64,000 nucleotides of DNA, from contig JBBRQU010000003.1 in NCBI GenBank assembly GCA_038225855.1, positions 1 to 64,000 of the forward strand. Direction: 5' to 3'. Source of the stretch: CAHJXF01 sp038225855. GTDB taxonomy: Bacteria; Pseudomonadota; Gammaproteobacteria; Burkholderiales; Burkholderiaceae_D. Under the pieces are notes generated by a model that worked only from the letters and a program-made list of their open reading frames with translations, had not been told where the DNA came from and ran no database searches. Below, one piece after another: positions 44,314 to 54,172 of this stretch. The translations under genes and the position numbers were made by a program. Position 1 is the first letter of the stretch; each line of letters begins with the position of its first letter.

Positions 44314-45282
44314 TTGAAGGACCAGGCGATCACCTGGCTTGCCGACCTCGACAACGGGCGGCTGTCGAACCTGTGCGGCGTGCTCGACGAGAACCTGCGC
44401 CAGATCGAGGCCGCGTTCGACATCGCCATCAAGCGACGCGGCGCACGCTTCTCGATCTCCGGCAAGGCGCGCGAGAAAGGCAACGCGGCGCTCGAATATT
44501 TCGCGACGCAAAGCGGCCGGCCGCTATCGAAGCAGGATGTGCAACTCGGATTGGTCGAGTTGAAGAAGACCAGCGGCGCTCCCGTCGCCGACACGCCGAG
44601 CGATGGCGGTCCCGCGTTGCGCACGCGACGTACCGACCTGCACGGCCGCACACCGAACCAGCGCGCCTACCTGAAGGCGATCGCCGGCCACGACATCAGC
44701 TTCGGCATCGGGCCGGCCGGCACCGGCAAGACTTATCTCGCGGTCGCATGCGCGATCGATGCGCTCGAGCGCGACGCGGTCGCCCGCATCGTGCTCACGC
44801 GTCCGGCGGTCGAAGCCGGTGAACGCCTGGGGTTCCTGCCGGGCGACCTCGCGCAGAAAATCGATCCCTATCTACGGCCGCTCTACGACGCGCTCTACGA
44901 TCTGGTGGGTTTCGACAAGACGCAGAAGCTCTTCGAGAAGCAGACCATCGAGATCGCGCCGCTCGCCTACATGCGGGGCCGTACGATCAACAATGCCTTC
45001 ATCATTCTCGACGAAGCGCAGAACACGACGCTCGAGCAGATGAAGATGTTCCTCACGCGTATCGGCTTCGGCAGCCGCGCCGTGATCACCGGCGACGTGA
45101 CGCAGATCGATCTGCCGCGCGGACAGAAGAGCGGCCTCGTGGAAGCGAGCCTGGTGCTCGCGCAGGTGCGCGGCATCGGCTTCACGCACTTCACGAGCGC
45201 CGACGTGGTGAGGCATCCGCTGGTTGCGCGCATCGTCGAAGCCTACGAGGCGCACTACACACCGGCAACGCACGCGTCGTAA
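44314..45282 (+). CDS. phoH: PhoH-like ATPase
   Basis: The 322-residue protein has Walker A GPAGTGKTYLA, the PhoH block LTRPAVEAGERLGFLPGDL, and Walker B AFIILDEAQNTT. It is the PhoH/YbeZ-type ATPase usually paired with YbeY in ribosome maturation. TTG at 44314 is the likely start, seven bases after the miaB stop; a longer frame to 44242 lies inside miaB. The ribosome site is weak, so coupling to miaB is likely. Confidence 0.92.
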   Translation: MKDQAITWLADLDNGRLSNLCGVLDENLRQIEAAFDIAIKRRGARFSISGKAREKGNAALEYFATQSGRPLSKQDVQLGLVELKKTSGAPVADTPSDGGPALRTRRTDLHGRTPNQRAYLKAIAGHDISFGIGPAGTGKTYLAVACAIDALERDAVARIVLTRPAVEAGERLGFLPGDLAQKIDPYLRPLYDALYDLVGFDKTQKLFEKQTIEIAPLAYMRGRTINNAFIILDEAQNTTLEQMKMFLTRIGFGSRAVITGDVTQIDLPRGQKSGLVEASLVLAQVRGIGFTHFTSADVVRHPLVARIVEAYEAHYTPATHAS

Positions 45283-45299
45283 GGTCGTCGGCAAACGCG

Positions 45300-45776
45300 A
45301 TGCCCGCGACGACGCTCCATCTTGCCGTTCAATACGCGACTGATCTCGATGCGCCCACGCGTGCGCAGGTGCGTCGCTGGGTGCGCGTTGCGCTAGCGGC
45401 CGCGCGACTCGTTGATCGGCGCGCGTTCGAAGTCACGACGCTGACGGTCCGCTTTGTCGATACCGATGAGGCACGCACGCTCAATCGCACGTTTCGCGGC
45501 AAGGACTACGCGACCAACGTGTTGACGTTTCCCTACGAAGCGATACAACGCAGCATCGAAGCCGATCTCGTGATCTGCATGCCGGTGGTTGCAACCGAGG
45601 CGCGTGCGCAGCGCAAGAACGTCTCGGCGCATTGCGCGCATCTGGTGATCCACGGCACGCTGCACGCCTGCGGCTACGGCCACGAGCAATCCAGCGATGC
45701 CGACGCGATGGAAGCGATCGAACGGTCTGTGCTTGCACGCTTTCACATTGCCGATCCATACGCGGCGTCAGACTGA
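45300..45776 (+). CDS. ybeY: Endoribonuclease YbeY
   Basis: The 158-residue metalloprotein has the zinc motif HGTLHACGYGHE near residue 119 and RTFRGKDYATNVLTFPY, both diagnostic for YbeY. It acts in 16S rRNA 3' maturation and ribosome quality control. It follows phoH by 17 bp. The usual next genes, ybeX/corC and lnt, are absent: a small minus-strand gene and a sugar-acid operon follow. Confidence 0.95.
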   Translation: MPATTLHLAVQYATDLDAPTRAQVRRWVRVALAAARLVDRRAFEVTTLTVRFVDTDEARTLNRTFRGKDYATNVLTFPYEAIQRSIEADLVICMPVVATEARAQRKNVSAHCAHLVIHGTLHACGYGHEQSSDADAMEAIERSVLARFHIADPYAASD

Positions 45777-45830
45777 TCCGCACCTGCCGTTGCGGTTCCC
45801 TTCGATACGAACCGAGGCCGAGGCTGTCGG

Positions 45831-45965
45831 CTACTTCTTTTTCTGCCGATCCGGCACTACGGTATTGACCGTCGGCTTCACAGCGTCTGCCGAGATGGGT
45901 TTCGCCGGGGACTTGTCCTTCTTCGGCTTCTTGGCTTCCTTGTTGCTGCGCTGAACTTTTGACAT
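45831..45965 (-). CDS. Small Lys-rich protein (44 aa)
   Basis: MSKVQRSNKEAKKPKKDKS followed by PAKPISADAVKPTVNTVVPD and a KKK end. It is highly basic and disordered. I recall very similar Lys/Pro-rich short proteins in many betaproteobacteria, annotated as hypothetical. The start at 45965 is the only ATG for the compact frame. It converges on ybeY with 54 bp between. Nucleic-acid binding is a guess from charge. Confidence 0.6.
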   Translation of the reverse strand: MSKVQRSNKEAKKPKKDKSPAKPISADAVKPTVNTVVPDRQKKK

Positions 45966-46003
45966 GGATGTTTCCGTTTGAAAAGGTCGATGAGGAATCG
46001 CGC

Positions 46004-46855
46004 TCAGGTTCCCGGCCACGCAACCACGCGCTGGCGTTGCTCGCCCAGACCGTCGATGCCGAGAGTCACGATGTCGCCGGGCTCGAGAAATTGTTGAGGC
46101 TTCATCCCCATACCCACGCCCGGCGGCGTACCGGTGGTGATGATATCGCCCGGCAGCAAGGTCATGAAGCGGCTGATATAGCTCACCAGCGTCGCGCATC
46201 CGAAGATCATCGTGCTGGTGCTGCCGCGCTGGCGCGACTCGCCGTTCACATCGAGCCACATGTTCAGCGACTGCGGGTCTGCGATCTCGTCGGTCGTGAC
46301 CAGCCAGGGACCCACCGGACCGAAGCTGTCGCAGCCCTTGCCCTTGTCCCACTGGCTGCCGCGCTCGAGCTGGAACTCGCGCTCGGAAACGTCGTTGATC
46401 GTGCAATAGCCCGCGACATGATCGAGCGCGCGGTCCTCCGACGCGTATTGCGCCTTGGTGCCGATCACGATGCCGAGTTCCACTTCCCAATCGAGCTTGG
46501 TCGAGTCCCGGGGCTGCACCGTGTCGTCGTTCGGTCCGCAAAGGCAACTCGTGGCCTTCGTGAAGAGGATCGGCTCCTTCGGTATCGGCATATTCGATTC
46601 GGCCGCGTGGTCGGAATAATTGAGTCCGACCGCGATGAACTTGCCGATGCCCGTGAACGGCACACCCAAGCGCGGCCGGCCTTTGACGAGAGGCAGCGCG
46701 TCCGGGTCGATGTTGCGAAGCCGTGCCAATCCCTTGGGTGACAACGCATCGAACTCGAGTCGATCGACGACCGACGACAGGTCGCGGATTTTCCCTTGCC
46801 GGTCGAGCAGGCCGGGCTTCTCGAAGCCCGATGGGCCATAGCGCAGAAGTTTCAT
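46004..46855 (-). CDS. Fumarylacetoacetase-family hydrolase (2,4-diketo-3-deoxy-sugar-acid type)
   Basis: The 283-residue protein has the N-terminal MKLLRYGPSGFEKPGLLD typical of 2,4-diketo-3-deoxy-L-fuconate/rhamnonate hydrolases. The catalytic FAH core has YSDHAAESN, DWEVELGIVIG (metal-binding Glu residues) and TTGTPPGVGMG. It should cleave a 2,4-diketo acid to pyruvate and a small hydroxy acid. It is last in the sugar-acid operon, after the SDR. The ATG at 46855 fits the family start. Confidence 0.88.
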   Translation of the reverse strand: MKLLRYGPSGFEKPGLLDRQGKIRDLSSVVDRLEFDALSPKGLARLRNIDPDALPLVKGRPRLGVPFTGIGKFIAVGLNYSDHAAESNMPIPKEPILFTKATSCLCGPNDDTVQPRDSTKLDWEVELGIVIGTKAQYASEDRALDHVAGYCTINDVSEREFQLERGSQWDKGKGCDSFGPVGPWLVTTDEIADPQSLNMWLDVNGESRQRGSTSTMIFGCATLVSYISRFMTLLPGDIITTGTPPGVGMGMKPQQFLEPGDIVTLGIDGLGEQRQRVVAWPGT

Positions 46856-46862
46856 GGTGTCC

Positions 46863-47603
46863 TCAAAGCGACATCCCGCCATCGACGAAGATCGCCTGCC
46901 CCGTCATGAACGAAGACTCGTCGGACGCGAGATAGACGAAGGTTTCGGCGATCTCTTCGGCCGTCGCGAGCCGACCCATCGGCTGACGATTGATGAAATC
47001 CTTGCGGGCCTTGACCGGATCGACGAACGCATTGATGCGATCGGCGAGCGACGGCGTGTCCACCGTGCCCGGACAAATGCAATTGCAGCGGATGTTCTGC
47101 TTGACGTGATCGATCGCGATGGCGCGCGTGAAGCCCACGACCGCGGCCTTGCTGGCCGCGTACGCGAGGCGGTTCGGCGCGGCCTTGTGCGCGCCGAGCA
47201 CCGATGCCATGTTGAGAATCACGCCGCCGCCCTCGGCGATCATCTTCGGCAGCATCGCGCCGGTCATGATGTACATGCTGCGGATATTGAGGTTGAAGCT
47301 GAGATCCCAGTCTTCGATCGTGCAATCGAGAATGCTGCCTTGATGCACATAGCCGGCACAGTTGAAGAGGATATCGACCGCGCCGATTTCGTGTGCCGCT
47401 GTTGCCACCGCAGTGTCGTCGAGAACGTCCAACGTCCGCGTGGTGACGCCAGCGACCTCGCTGAACCCTTCAAGCAGATCTGCGCGCACGTCGGTTGCGA
47501 CCACCGTGGCGCCCTCACGAACGAACGCCATCACCGCGGCATGCCCCATGCCCTGCCCGGTCGCGGTGATCAATGCTGTCTTGCCTTGCAAGCGCCGGCC
47601 CAT
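46863..47603 (-). CDS. SDR dehydrogenase (2-keto-3-deoxy-sugar-acid 4-dehydrogenase type)
   Basis: The 246-residue short-chain dehydrogenase has the Rossmann motif TATGQGMGHA, NCAGYVHQGS, Ser-Tyr-Lys with YAASKAA, and the C-terminal FVDGGMSL. It resembles 2-keto-3-deoxy-L-fuconate dehydrogenase, which would make the diketo substrate of the following hydrolase. Only 7 bp separate it from that gene. A two-hairpin repeat separates it from the dehydratase. Confidence 0.87.
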   Translation of the reverse strand: MGRRLQGKTALITATGQGMGHAAVMAFVREGATVVATDVRADLLEGFSEVAGVTTRTLDVLDDTAVATAAHEIGAVDILFNCAGYVHQGSILDCTIEDWDLSFNLNIRSMYIMTGAMLPKMIAEGGGVILNMASVLGAHKAAPNRLAYAASKAAVVGFTRAIAIDHVKQNIRCNCICPGTVDTPSLADRINAFVDPVKARKDFINRQPMGRLATAEEIAETFVYLASDESSFMTGQAIFVDGGMSL

Positions 47604-47640
47604 GAGCTACGCCTTCGTCGATGCGGTCGCGAAAAAACCT

Positions 47641-47716
47641 CGTCGTCCCCGCGAAAGCGGGGACCCAGTGGCGTTCGCCGCAAGCCGCTGGATTCCCGCA
47701 TGCGCGGACGCGACGG
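47641..47716. repeat. Dispersed two-hairpin intergenic repeat, copy D
   Basis: TCCCCGCGAAAGCGGGGACC forms the first hairpin and GATTCCCGCATGCGCGGACG the second. It lies between the dehydratase and SDR genes of the operon. The core is the same plan as copy E at 51310. Confidence 0.65.
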
Positions 47717-47722
47717 CAACCA

Positions 47723-49462
47723 TCAATGATTGTCGCGCGGCACGAAGGCGCCGCGACACCCGACCAGGAAGTCGAGGTCTGCGCCTTGATCGGCCTGCAG
47801 AACATGGTCCGTGTACAGCTTCCAGTAGCCGCTCGCGAGTTTCGCTTCGGGGGCGGTCCATTCGGCGAGGCGCCTCGCCATCTCGTCGTCGCTGATATGC
47901 AGATGGATCCTGCGCGCCGGCACGTCGAGTTCGATCAGGTCGCCGTTGCGAACGATGGCGAGCGGTCCGCCCGCGGCGGCCTCGGGTGCGGTGTGCAGCA
48001 CCACCGTGCCGTAGGCCGTACCGCTCATGCGCGCGTCGCTGATGCGAACCATGTCGGTGATGCCCTTTCTCAACACCTTGGGCGGCAGCGGCATGTTGCC
48101 CACTTCGGCCATGCCGGGGTAGCCGCGCGGCCCGCAGTTCTTGAGCACCATCACGCAATGCTCGTCGATGTCGAGCGTCTCGTCGTCGATGCGCGCGTGG
48201 AAGTCATCGATGCTCTCGAACACCACCGCGCGGCCGGTGTGCGTCATCAGCGCGGGAGTCGCTGCGCTCGGCTTGATGACGGCGCCGCGCGGCGCGAGAT
48301 TGCCGCGCAGGACCGCGATGCCGGCCTTGTCCTTGAACGGCGCGGCCATCGACTTGATGACATCGGCATTGAAGTTCTGCGCGTCGGCGATGTTCTCTCC
48401 GATGGTGTGGCCGTTGGCGGTCATCGCGCCCAGATGCAGATGATCGGAAATCTCCTTCATCAATGCCGGCAGGCCGCCGGCGTAGCAGAAGTCTTCCATC
48501 AGGTGCCGGCCCGACGGCTGCAGGTTCAAGAGGCACGGCAGTTCGCTCGCCAGACGATCGAAGTCTTCGATCGCGAGCGGAACACCGATGCGCCCCGCGA
48601 TTGCGATCAGGTGGATCACGGCGTTGGTCGAGCCGCCGATCGCGGCCAGCGTCTTGATCGCGTTCTCGAACGCCTCGCGCGTGAGGATGTGCGAGAGCTT
48701 CACGTCCTGGTGAACGAGCTCGACGATGCGCCGCCCGGCCATGCGCGCAATCACGTTGCGCCGGCCGTCGACCGCCGGATACGCCGCGTTGCCGGGTAGA
48801 CCAAGTCCGAGCGCCTCCACCATGCTGGCCATGGTGCTCGCGGTTCCCATCGTCATGCAGTGGCCGTGGCTGCGATGCATGCAGCTCTCGGCCTCGAGAA
48901 AATCCGAAAGCCGCAGCGTGCCGGCGCGCACCTGCTCGCTCATGCTCCACACGCCCGTGCCCGAACCGAGCTCCTGGCCGCGCCACTTGCCGTTGAGCAT
49001 CGGTCCGCCCGATACGCCGATGGTCGGCAGGTCGCAGCTCGCCGCGCCCATCACCAGCGACGGGGTGGTCTTGTCGCAGCCCATCAGCAACACCACCCCG
49101 TCGATCGGGTTGCCACGGATGCTCTCCTCGACATCCATGCTCGCCAGGTTGCGATAGAGCATCGCGGTCGGGCGCAGCAGGGTCTCGCCGAGCGACATCA
49201 CCGGGAATTCGAGCGGGAACCCGCCGGCTTCGTGAACGCCGATCTTGACCTGTTCGGCGAGCGTGCGGAAATGCGAGTTGCAGGGCGTCAGTTCGCTGTA
49301 CGTGTTGCAGATGCCGATCACCGGACGCCCATCGAACTGGTCGTCGGGGATGCCCTTGCCCTTGACCCAACTGCGATAGGCGAAGCCGTCGCGGTCCTGG
49401 CGGCCGAACCATTGGCGGCTGCGGAGATCCTCGGGCTTCTTCTTCCTTGATGCATCACTCAT
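47723..49462 (-). CDS. IlvD/Edd-family sugar-acid dehydratase (pentonate/hexonate type)
   Basis: The 579-residue protein is the ArDHT/XyDHT-like branch of the IlvD/Edd family. Cluster cysteines C61 (ELTPCNSH), C129 (GCDKTTPS) and C202 (HGHCMTMG) have the same spacing as in L-arabinonate dehydratase. It removes water from an aldonate (L-arabonate, D-xylonate or L-fuconate are candidates) to give a 2-keto-3-deoxy acid. The next two enzymes match the 2,4-diketo route. It follows the permease by 15 bp. Confidence 0.9.
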   Translation of the reverse strand: MSDASRKKKPEDLRSRQWFGRQDRDGFAYRSWVKGKGIPDDQFDGRPVIGICNTYSELTPCNSHFRTLAEQVKIGVHEAGGFPLEFPVMSLGETLLRPTAMLYRNLASMDVEESIRGNPIDGVVLLMGCDKTTPSLVMGAASCDLPTIGVSGGPMLNGKWRGQELGSGTGVWSMSEQVRAGTLRLSDFLEAESCMHRSHGHCMTMGTASTMASMVEALGLGLPGNAAYPAVDGRRNVIARMAGRRIVELVHQDVKLSHILTREAFENAIKTLAAIGGSTNAVIHLIAIAGRIGVPLAIEDFDRLASELPCLLNLQPSGRHLMEDFCYAGGLPALMKEISDHLHLGAMTANGHTIGENIADAQNFNADVIKSMAAPFKDKAGIAVLRGNLAPRGAVIKPSAATPALMTHTGRAVVFESIDDFHARIDDETLDIDEHCVMVLKNCGPRGYPGMAEVGNMPLPPKVLRKGITDMVRISDARMSGTAYGTVVLHTAPEAAAGGPLAIVRNGDLIELDVPARRIHLHISDDEMARRLAEWTAPEAKLASGYWKLYTDHVLQADQGADLDFLVGCRGAFVPRDNH

Positions 49463-49477
49463 GATTCATTCCCTGCG

Positions 49478-50353
49478 TCATTCCTTCACGGATCCTGTCA
49501 GTCCGGAAACGTAGTATTCGACGAAGAATGAATAGACGAACGCGACCGGCAGCGAGCCGAACAATGCGCCCGCCATCAGCGGCCCCCACTGATAGACGTC
49601 GCCTTGCACCAGCTCGGTCACGACGCCGACCGGCATCGTCTTGATCTCCGAAGACGAGATGAACGTCAGCGCGTAGACGAACTCGTTCCATGACAGCGTG
49701 AACGCGAAGATGCCTGCGGAGATCAGCCCCGGCACGGCCAGCGGCAACACGATCTTCACCAGGATCTGCCAGCGGCTCGCGCCGTCGATCAGCGCACACT
49801 CTTCGAGCTCGAACGGGATCGAACGGAAGTAGCCCATCAAGAGCCAGGTGCAAAACGGGATCAGGAAGGTCGGATAGGTCAGGATGAGCGCCCAACGCGT
49901 GTCGAAGAGGCCGAGCTTGAACACCACGTTGGCCAGCGGGATGAAAAGGATGGTCGGTGGCACCAGGTAGGCGAGGAAGATCGACAGTCCGACATGCTTG
50001 GAGCCCTTGAAGCGCAGGCGTTCGATCGAATAAGCCGCGAGCACCGACGCCGCGAGCGAGAAGGCGGTCGAGACGACCGACACCAGCACCGTGTTCCACA
50101 TCCATTCCGGGAATGCCGTCTTGAACAGCAACGTATGGAAGTGGACCAGCGTCGGCGCGATCACCCAGAAAGGATTGCCTTCACGCGAAAGCAATTCCGC
50201 GTCCGGCTTCACCGATGTGATGGCCATCCAGTAGAACGGGAACAGCAGCACGACCACGAACACCGCCAACGGCAGGTACACGACAAGTGCGCGACGCGGC
50301 ACAGATTCGAGAAAGCCCATGCCGCCCGAGTCGGCCGTGGCGCGGCTGCTCAT
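49478..50353 (-). CDS. Sugar ABC transporter permease (MalG/UgpE type)
   Basis: The 291-residue inner-membrane permease has about six hydrophobic segments and the EAA loop ELEECALIDGASRWQILVKI. It pairs with the permease encoded before it, with an ATGA overlap. Together with the binding protein and UgpC-type ATPase it should import the sugar acid or its parent sugar. Confidence 0.92.
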   Translation of the reverse strand: MSSRATADSGGMGFLESVPRRALVVYLPLAVFVVVLLFPFYWMAITSVKPDAELLSREGNPFWVIAPTLVHFHTLLFKTAFPEWMWNTVLVSVVSTAFSLAASVLAAYSIERLRFKGSKHVGLSIFLAYLVPPTILFIPLANVVFKLGLFDTRWALILTYPTFLIPFCTWLLMGYFRSIPFELEECALIDGASRWQILVKIVLPLAVPGLISAGIFAFTLSWNEFVYALTFISSSEIKTMPVGVVTELVQGDVYQWGPLMAGALFGSLPVAFVYSFFVEYYVSGLTGSVKE

Positions 50354-51258
50354 TTGTCGACCCCTCCCTGTTGCCACGCTCGGCGCTGCAGACCGAAGAA
50401 ACTGAACATGATGCAGGCGAGCAAAAACGGAACCATCGTGATCGCGATCGCAGCACCCTCGCCGAGCGCGCCGCCATTGATCGCACGCTGGAACGCCAAC
50501 GTCGCCATCAGGTGCGTCGCGTTCAGCGGCCCGCCTCGCGTGATCACATAGATGAGCTGGAAGTCGGTGAAGGTGAACAGCACCGAGAAGGTCATCACCA
50601 CCGCGATGATCGGGGTCAGCAGCGGCAGCGTGACATGCATGAATTGCTGGCGGGGTGTGGCGCCGTCGATCGCCGATGCTTCGTAGTAGCTCGGCGAGAT
50701 CGTCTGCAACCCGGCCAGCAATGTGATCGCGACGAACGGAACGCCGCGCCAGACGTTGGCCGCGATGACCGCGAAGCGCGCATTCCACGGCGTGCCGAGA
50801 AAGTCGATGTAGTGATCGATCAGTCCCATCTTGACCAGCGCCCAGCTGATGATGGAAAACTGCGAGTCGTAGATCCACCAGAAGGCGATCGCCGAGAGCG
50901 CCGTCGGCACGATGTACGGCAGCAGGATGACCGCACGAAAAAAAGTCTTGAAGCGGATGTTGCGGTTCAGCAGCAGGGCCAGCCACAGTCCCAAAAAGAA
51001 TTTGAGGATGGACGCGACCACCGTATAGAAGAGCGTGTTGAACAGCGCCAGCCGCGTGAAGCTGTCGCCCCACAGGAACTCATAGTTCTCGAGACCGATC
51101 CACTCTCCGGGCCGTCCGACCTTGGCATCGGTGAAGCCGAGCCAGATACCCAGGCCGAGCGGATAGGTTAGGAACAGCAACAGCAGTGCCGCTGCCGGCA
51201 GCATGAACAGCAGCCCCAACGCATTGCGGCTGTTCTGAAGTCGTTCGAGGTAAGTCAC
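50350..51258 (-). CDS. Sugar ABC transporter permease (MalF/UgpA type)
   Basis: The ~302-residue permease has six hydrophobic segments and the EAA loop SPSYYEASAIDGATPRQQFM. The start is uncertain: GTG at 51258 (TYLERLQNSRNALGLL) suits the family, while a TTG at 51297 adds 13 unusual residues. Upstream is an AT-rich stretch and then 258 bp containing hairpins and a dispersed repeat, separating it from the binding-protein gene. Confidence 0.88.
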   Translation of the reverse strand: MTYLERLQNSRNALGLLFMLPAAALLLLFLTYPLGLGIWLGFTDAKVGRPGEWIGLENYEFLWGDSFTRLALFNTLFYTVVASILKFFLGLWLALLLNRNIRFKTFFRAVILLPYIVPTALSAIAFWWIYDSQFSIISWALVKMGLIDHYIDFLGTPWNARFAVIAANVWRGVPFVAITLLAGLQTISPSYYEASAIDGATPRQQFMHVTLPLLTPIIAVVMTFSVLFTFTDFQLIYVITRGGPLNATHLMATLAFQRAINGGALGEGAAIAITMVPFLLACIMFSFFGLQRRAWQQGGVDK

Positions 51259-51309
51259 GCGAAAATTATTGAGAATAAAAATATAGGACCGGCGCAAAAC
51301 ACGAGGCGC

Positions 51310-51391
51310 CGCCTTCCCCGCGGAAGCGGGGACGCATTGGCTTGAGTCACAAGACGCTGGATTCCCGCGTACGCGGGAACCACGGGCGTCA
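51310..51391. repeat. Dispersed two-hairpin intergenic repeat, copy E
   Basis: TTCCCCGCGGAAGCGGGGAC and ATTCCCGCGTACGCGGGAAC are two hairpins separated by about 30 bp, the clearest copy of this family. It lies between the binding-protein gene and the first permease. Confidence 0.65.
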
Positions 51392-51451
51392 TGCGAGAAC
51401 TTCGCACATTGGATAGCCCCTCAATAAATCAGCAAAGCGAAGCAAGCGCCC

Positions 51452-51557
51452 GGCTCGCGTATGCGAGCCGCCGCCGAGTTGAGCGGCGAGCCGCCGTCAG
51501 GCCGGCTCGTCCGCTCGAACGAGGCGAGATAGTCCAGCGCGAAGCGTCGGGACTATC
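51452..51557. terminator. Hairpins after the binding-protein gene (partial terminator/mRNA stabiliser)
   Basis: GATAGTCC (51528-51535) pairs with GGACTATC (51550-51557) across the stop codon of the binding-protein gene. A second stem, GGCTCGC-GTAT-GCGAGCC, follows at 51452-51469. Such structures after the binding-protein gene commonly protect its mRNA or reduce read-through, so that binding protein exceeds permease. Confidence 0.5.
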
Positions 51558-52884
51558 AAATTTTGTAATAACGTTCAGCGCGTTTCTGGGCACGTTCCAT
51601 CGCCTCCTTCGGCGTCTTCGATCCGCTGATTGCCTCGGCCACCATGTTGACCATGATGAAGTCGGCCGCGGCGCCGGCCGATGCGTAGCCAAGCTTGCCG
51701 GCATAACCCGCGGGTCGAAGGTTTTTCATGGCATCGCGATACGGCGTGTTCTTCGGGTCGGAGGTCCACACGGGGATCTTCGCGTAAGCCGCGAGCGGCG
51801 GCGCCACATACCCGCCGGCGCCCGTCAGCCAGGGTTCGAACTGCTCCTGCTCCGTCATGAAACGCAGAAACTCCTTGGCGGCCTGCGGATACTTCGTGTA
51901 CTTCATGATCATCTGGTTGAAGAACAGATGCGACTCGGTCGGCACGCCGACCGGACCGATCGGGAACGACGCGTGCTGGATGTCGGCCGCGATTTCCTTG
52001 ACCTTGGGATCGGTCGAATTCTTCGCGGCGTAGTAGATCGAGATACCGTTGTTTGTGACCGAGATCTGACCGTCGAGGAAGGCCTTGTTGTTGTTCGGGT
52101 CGAGCCACGACAACGTGCCCGGAATGAAGGTCGCGTACAGCTCCTTGCCGTAGTCGAGCGCCTTCAAGGTCTCGGCGCTGTCGATCACGACCTTGTTGTT
52201 CGCGTCCACCATCTTGCCGCCGAAGGCCCACACCAGCCAGTTGCACCACAGGCCGTCGCCGGTTGCGTTGCCGAGCGCCATGCCTCCCGGCGTGCCCTTG
52301 TCTTTCAGCGCCTTGTACATCTTGAGGAAGCCGTCGGTGTCCTTCGGGAAGGTCTCGAAGCCCGCGGCTTTGAGCATGCTCTCGCGGTACACCATCATCG
52401 AGCCGGCCGCGCCCAGCGGCAGACCGATCCACTTCTTGCCGTCGGGTCGCATGTAGGCTTCGCCCGACGCATACCAGCCGCCGTATTTCTTGCCGAGATA
52501 TTCGGCCAGATCGGTGACGTCGAGCAACTTGTCGGGGTAGAGGTTGGCGTCGTCGTTGGTCGACAGGATGATGTCGGGACCGGCACCGGTATTCGCGGCC
52601 ACAGCGGCCTTGGGGCGCACGTCTTCCCATCCTTCGTTGTCGACGCGCACCTCGATGCCGGTCTTGTCGATGAATTTCTTGACGTTGATCATGTAGGCGT
52701 CGATGTCGCCCTGCACGAAACGGCTCCAGCGCAGCACGCGCAGCTTGGCGCCCTTCTCGGGCTTCAACGTGAGCGCTTGCGCGCGCGCAAGCGGCGACCA
52801 GAGCGCGGCAGTTCCTCCAAGCGTTGCAGCGACAGCAACGCCTGCCGAGCCTTCGAGAAATTTGCGGCGATTGAATTCAGTCAT
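51556..52884 (-). CDS. Sugar ABC transporter substrate-binding protein
   Basis: The 442-residue protein has a Tat-type signal (NRRKFLEGSAGVAVAATLGG, cleaved after ARAQ) and a cluster-B (UgpB/MalE-like) binding fold: LRVLRWSRFVQGDID and VNMVAEAISGSKTPKEAMER. GGAG precedes the ATG. It is the second gene of the minus-strand operon, after the ATPase gene. Confidence 0.92.
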   Translation of the reverse strand: MTEFNRRKFLEGSAGVAVAATLGGTAALWSPLARAQALTLKPEKGAKLRVLRWSRFVQGDIDAYMINVKKFIDKTGIEVRVDNEGWEDVRPKAAVAANTGAGPDIILSTNDDANLYPDKLLDVTDLAEYLGKKYGGWYASGEAYMRPDGKKWIGLPLGAAGSMMVYRESMLKAAGFETFPKDTDGFLKMYKALKDKGTPGGMALGNATGDGLWCNWLVWAFGGKMVDANNKVVIDSAETLKALDYGKELYATFIPGTLSWLDPNNNKAFLDGQISVTNNGISIYYAAKNSTDPKVKEIAADIQHASFPIGPVGVPTESHLFFNQMIMKYTKYPQAAKEFLRFMTEQEQFEPWLTGAGGYVAPPLAAYAKIPVWTSDPKNTPYRDAMKNLRPAGYAGKLGYASAGAAADFIMVNMVAEAISGSKTPKEAMERAQKRAERYYKI

Positions 52885-52942
52885 TCGGGGTCTCCTTCTG
52901 TTTTATTGACGTGACTTGTTGCACGAATGGACCGGGCGCGTG

Positions 52943-54013
<1,071 letters not shown>

Positions 54014-54172
54014 TGATCTCTGTTGTGCAGGCGACTCGTGGTGTCGGACGGCGGCGCGCGGTGGCGCGCCGTGGCATTTTTCGCGGCTGGACCGCAGTGT
54101 CGTGGCAGTATCGGCATCGTCGCGCGGTCGCGCCACGGAGTAAACCACTAGATTTTCAAAAATGGATCGACG

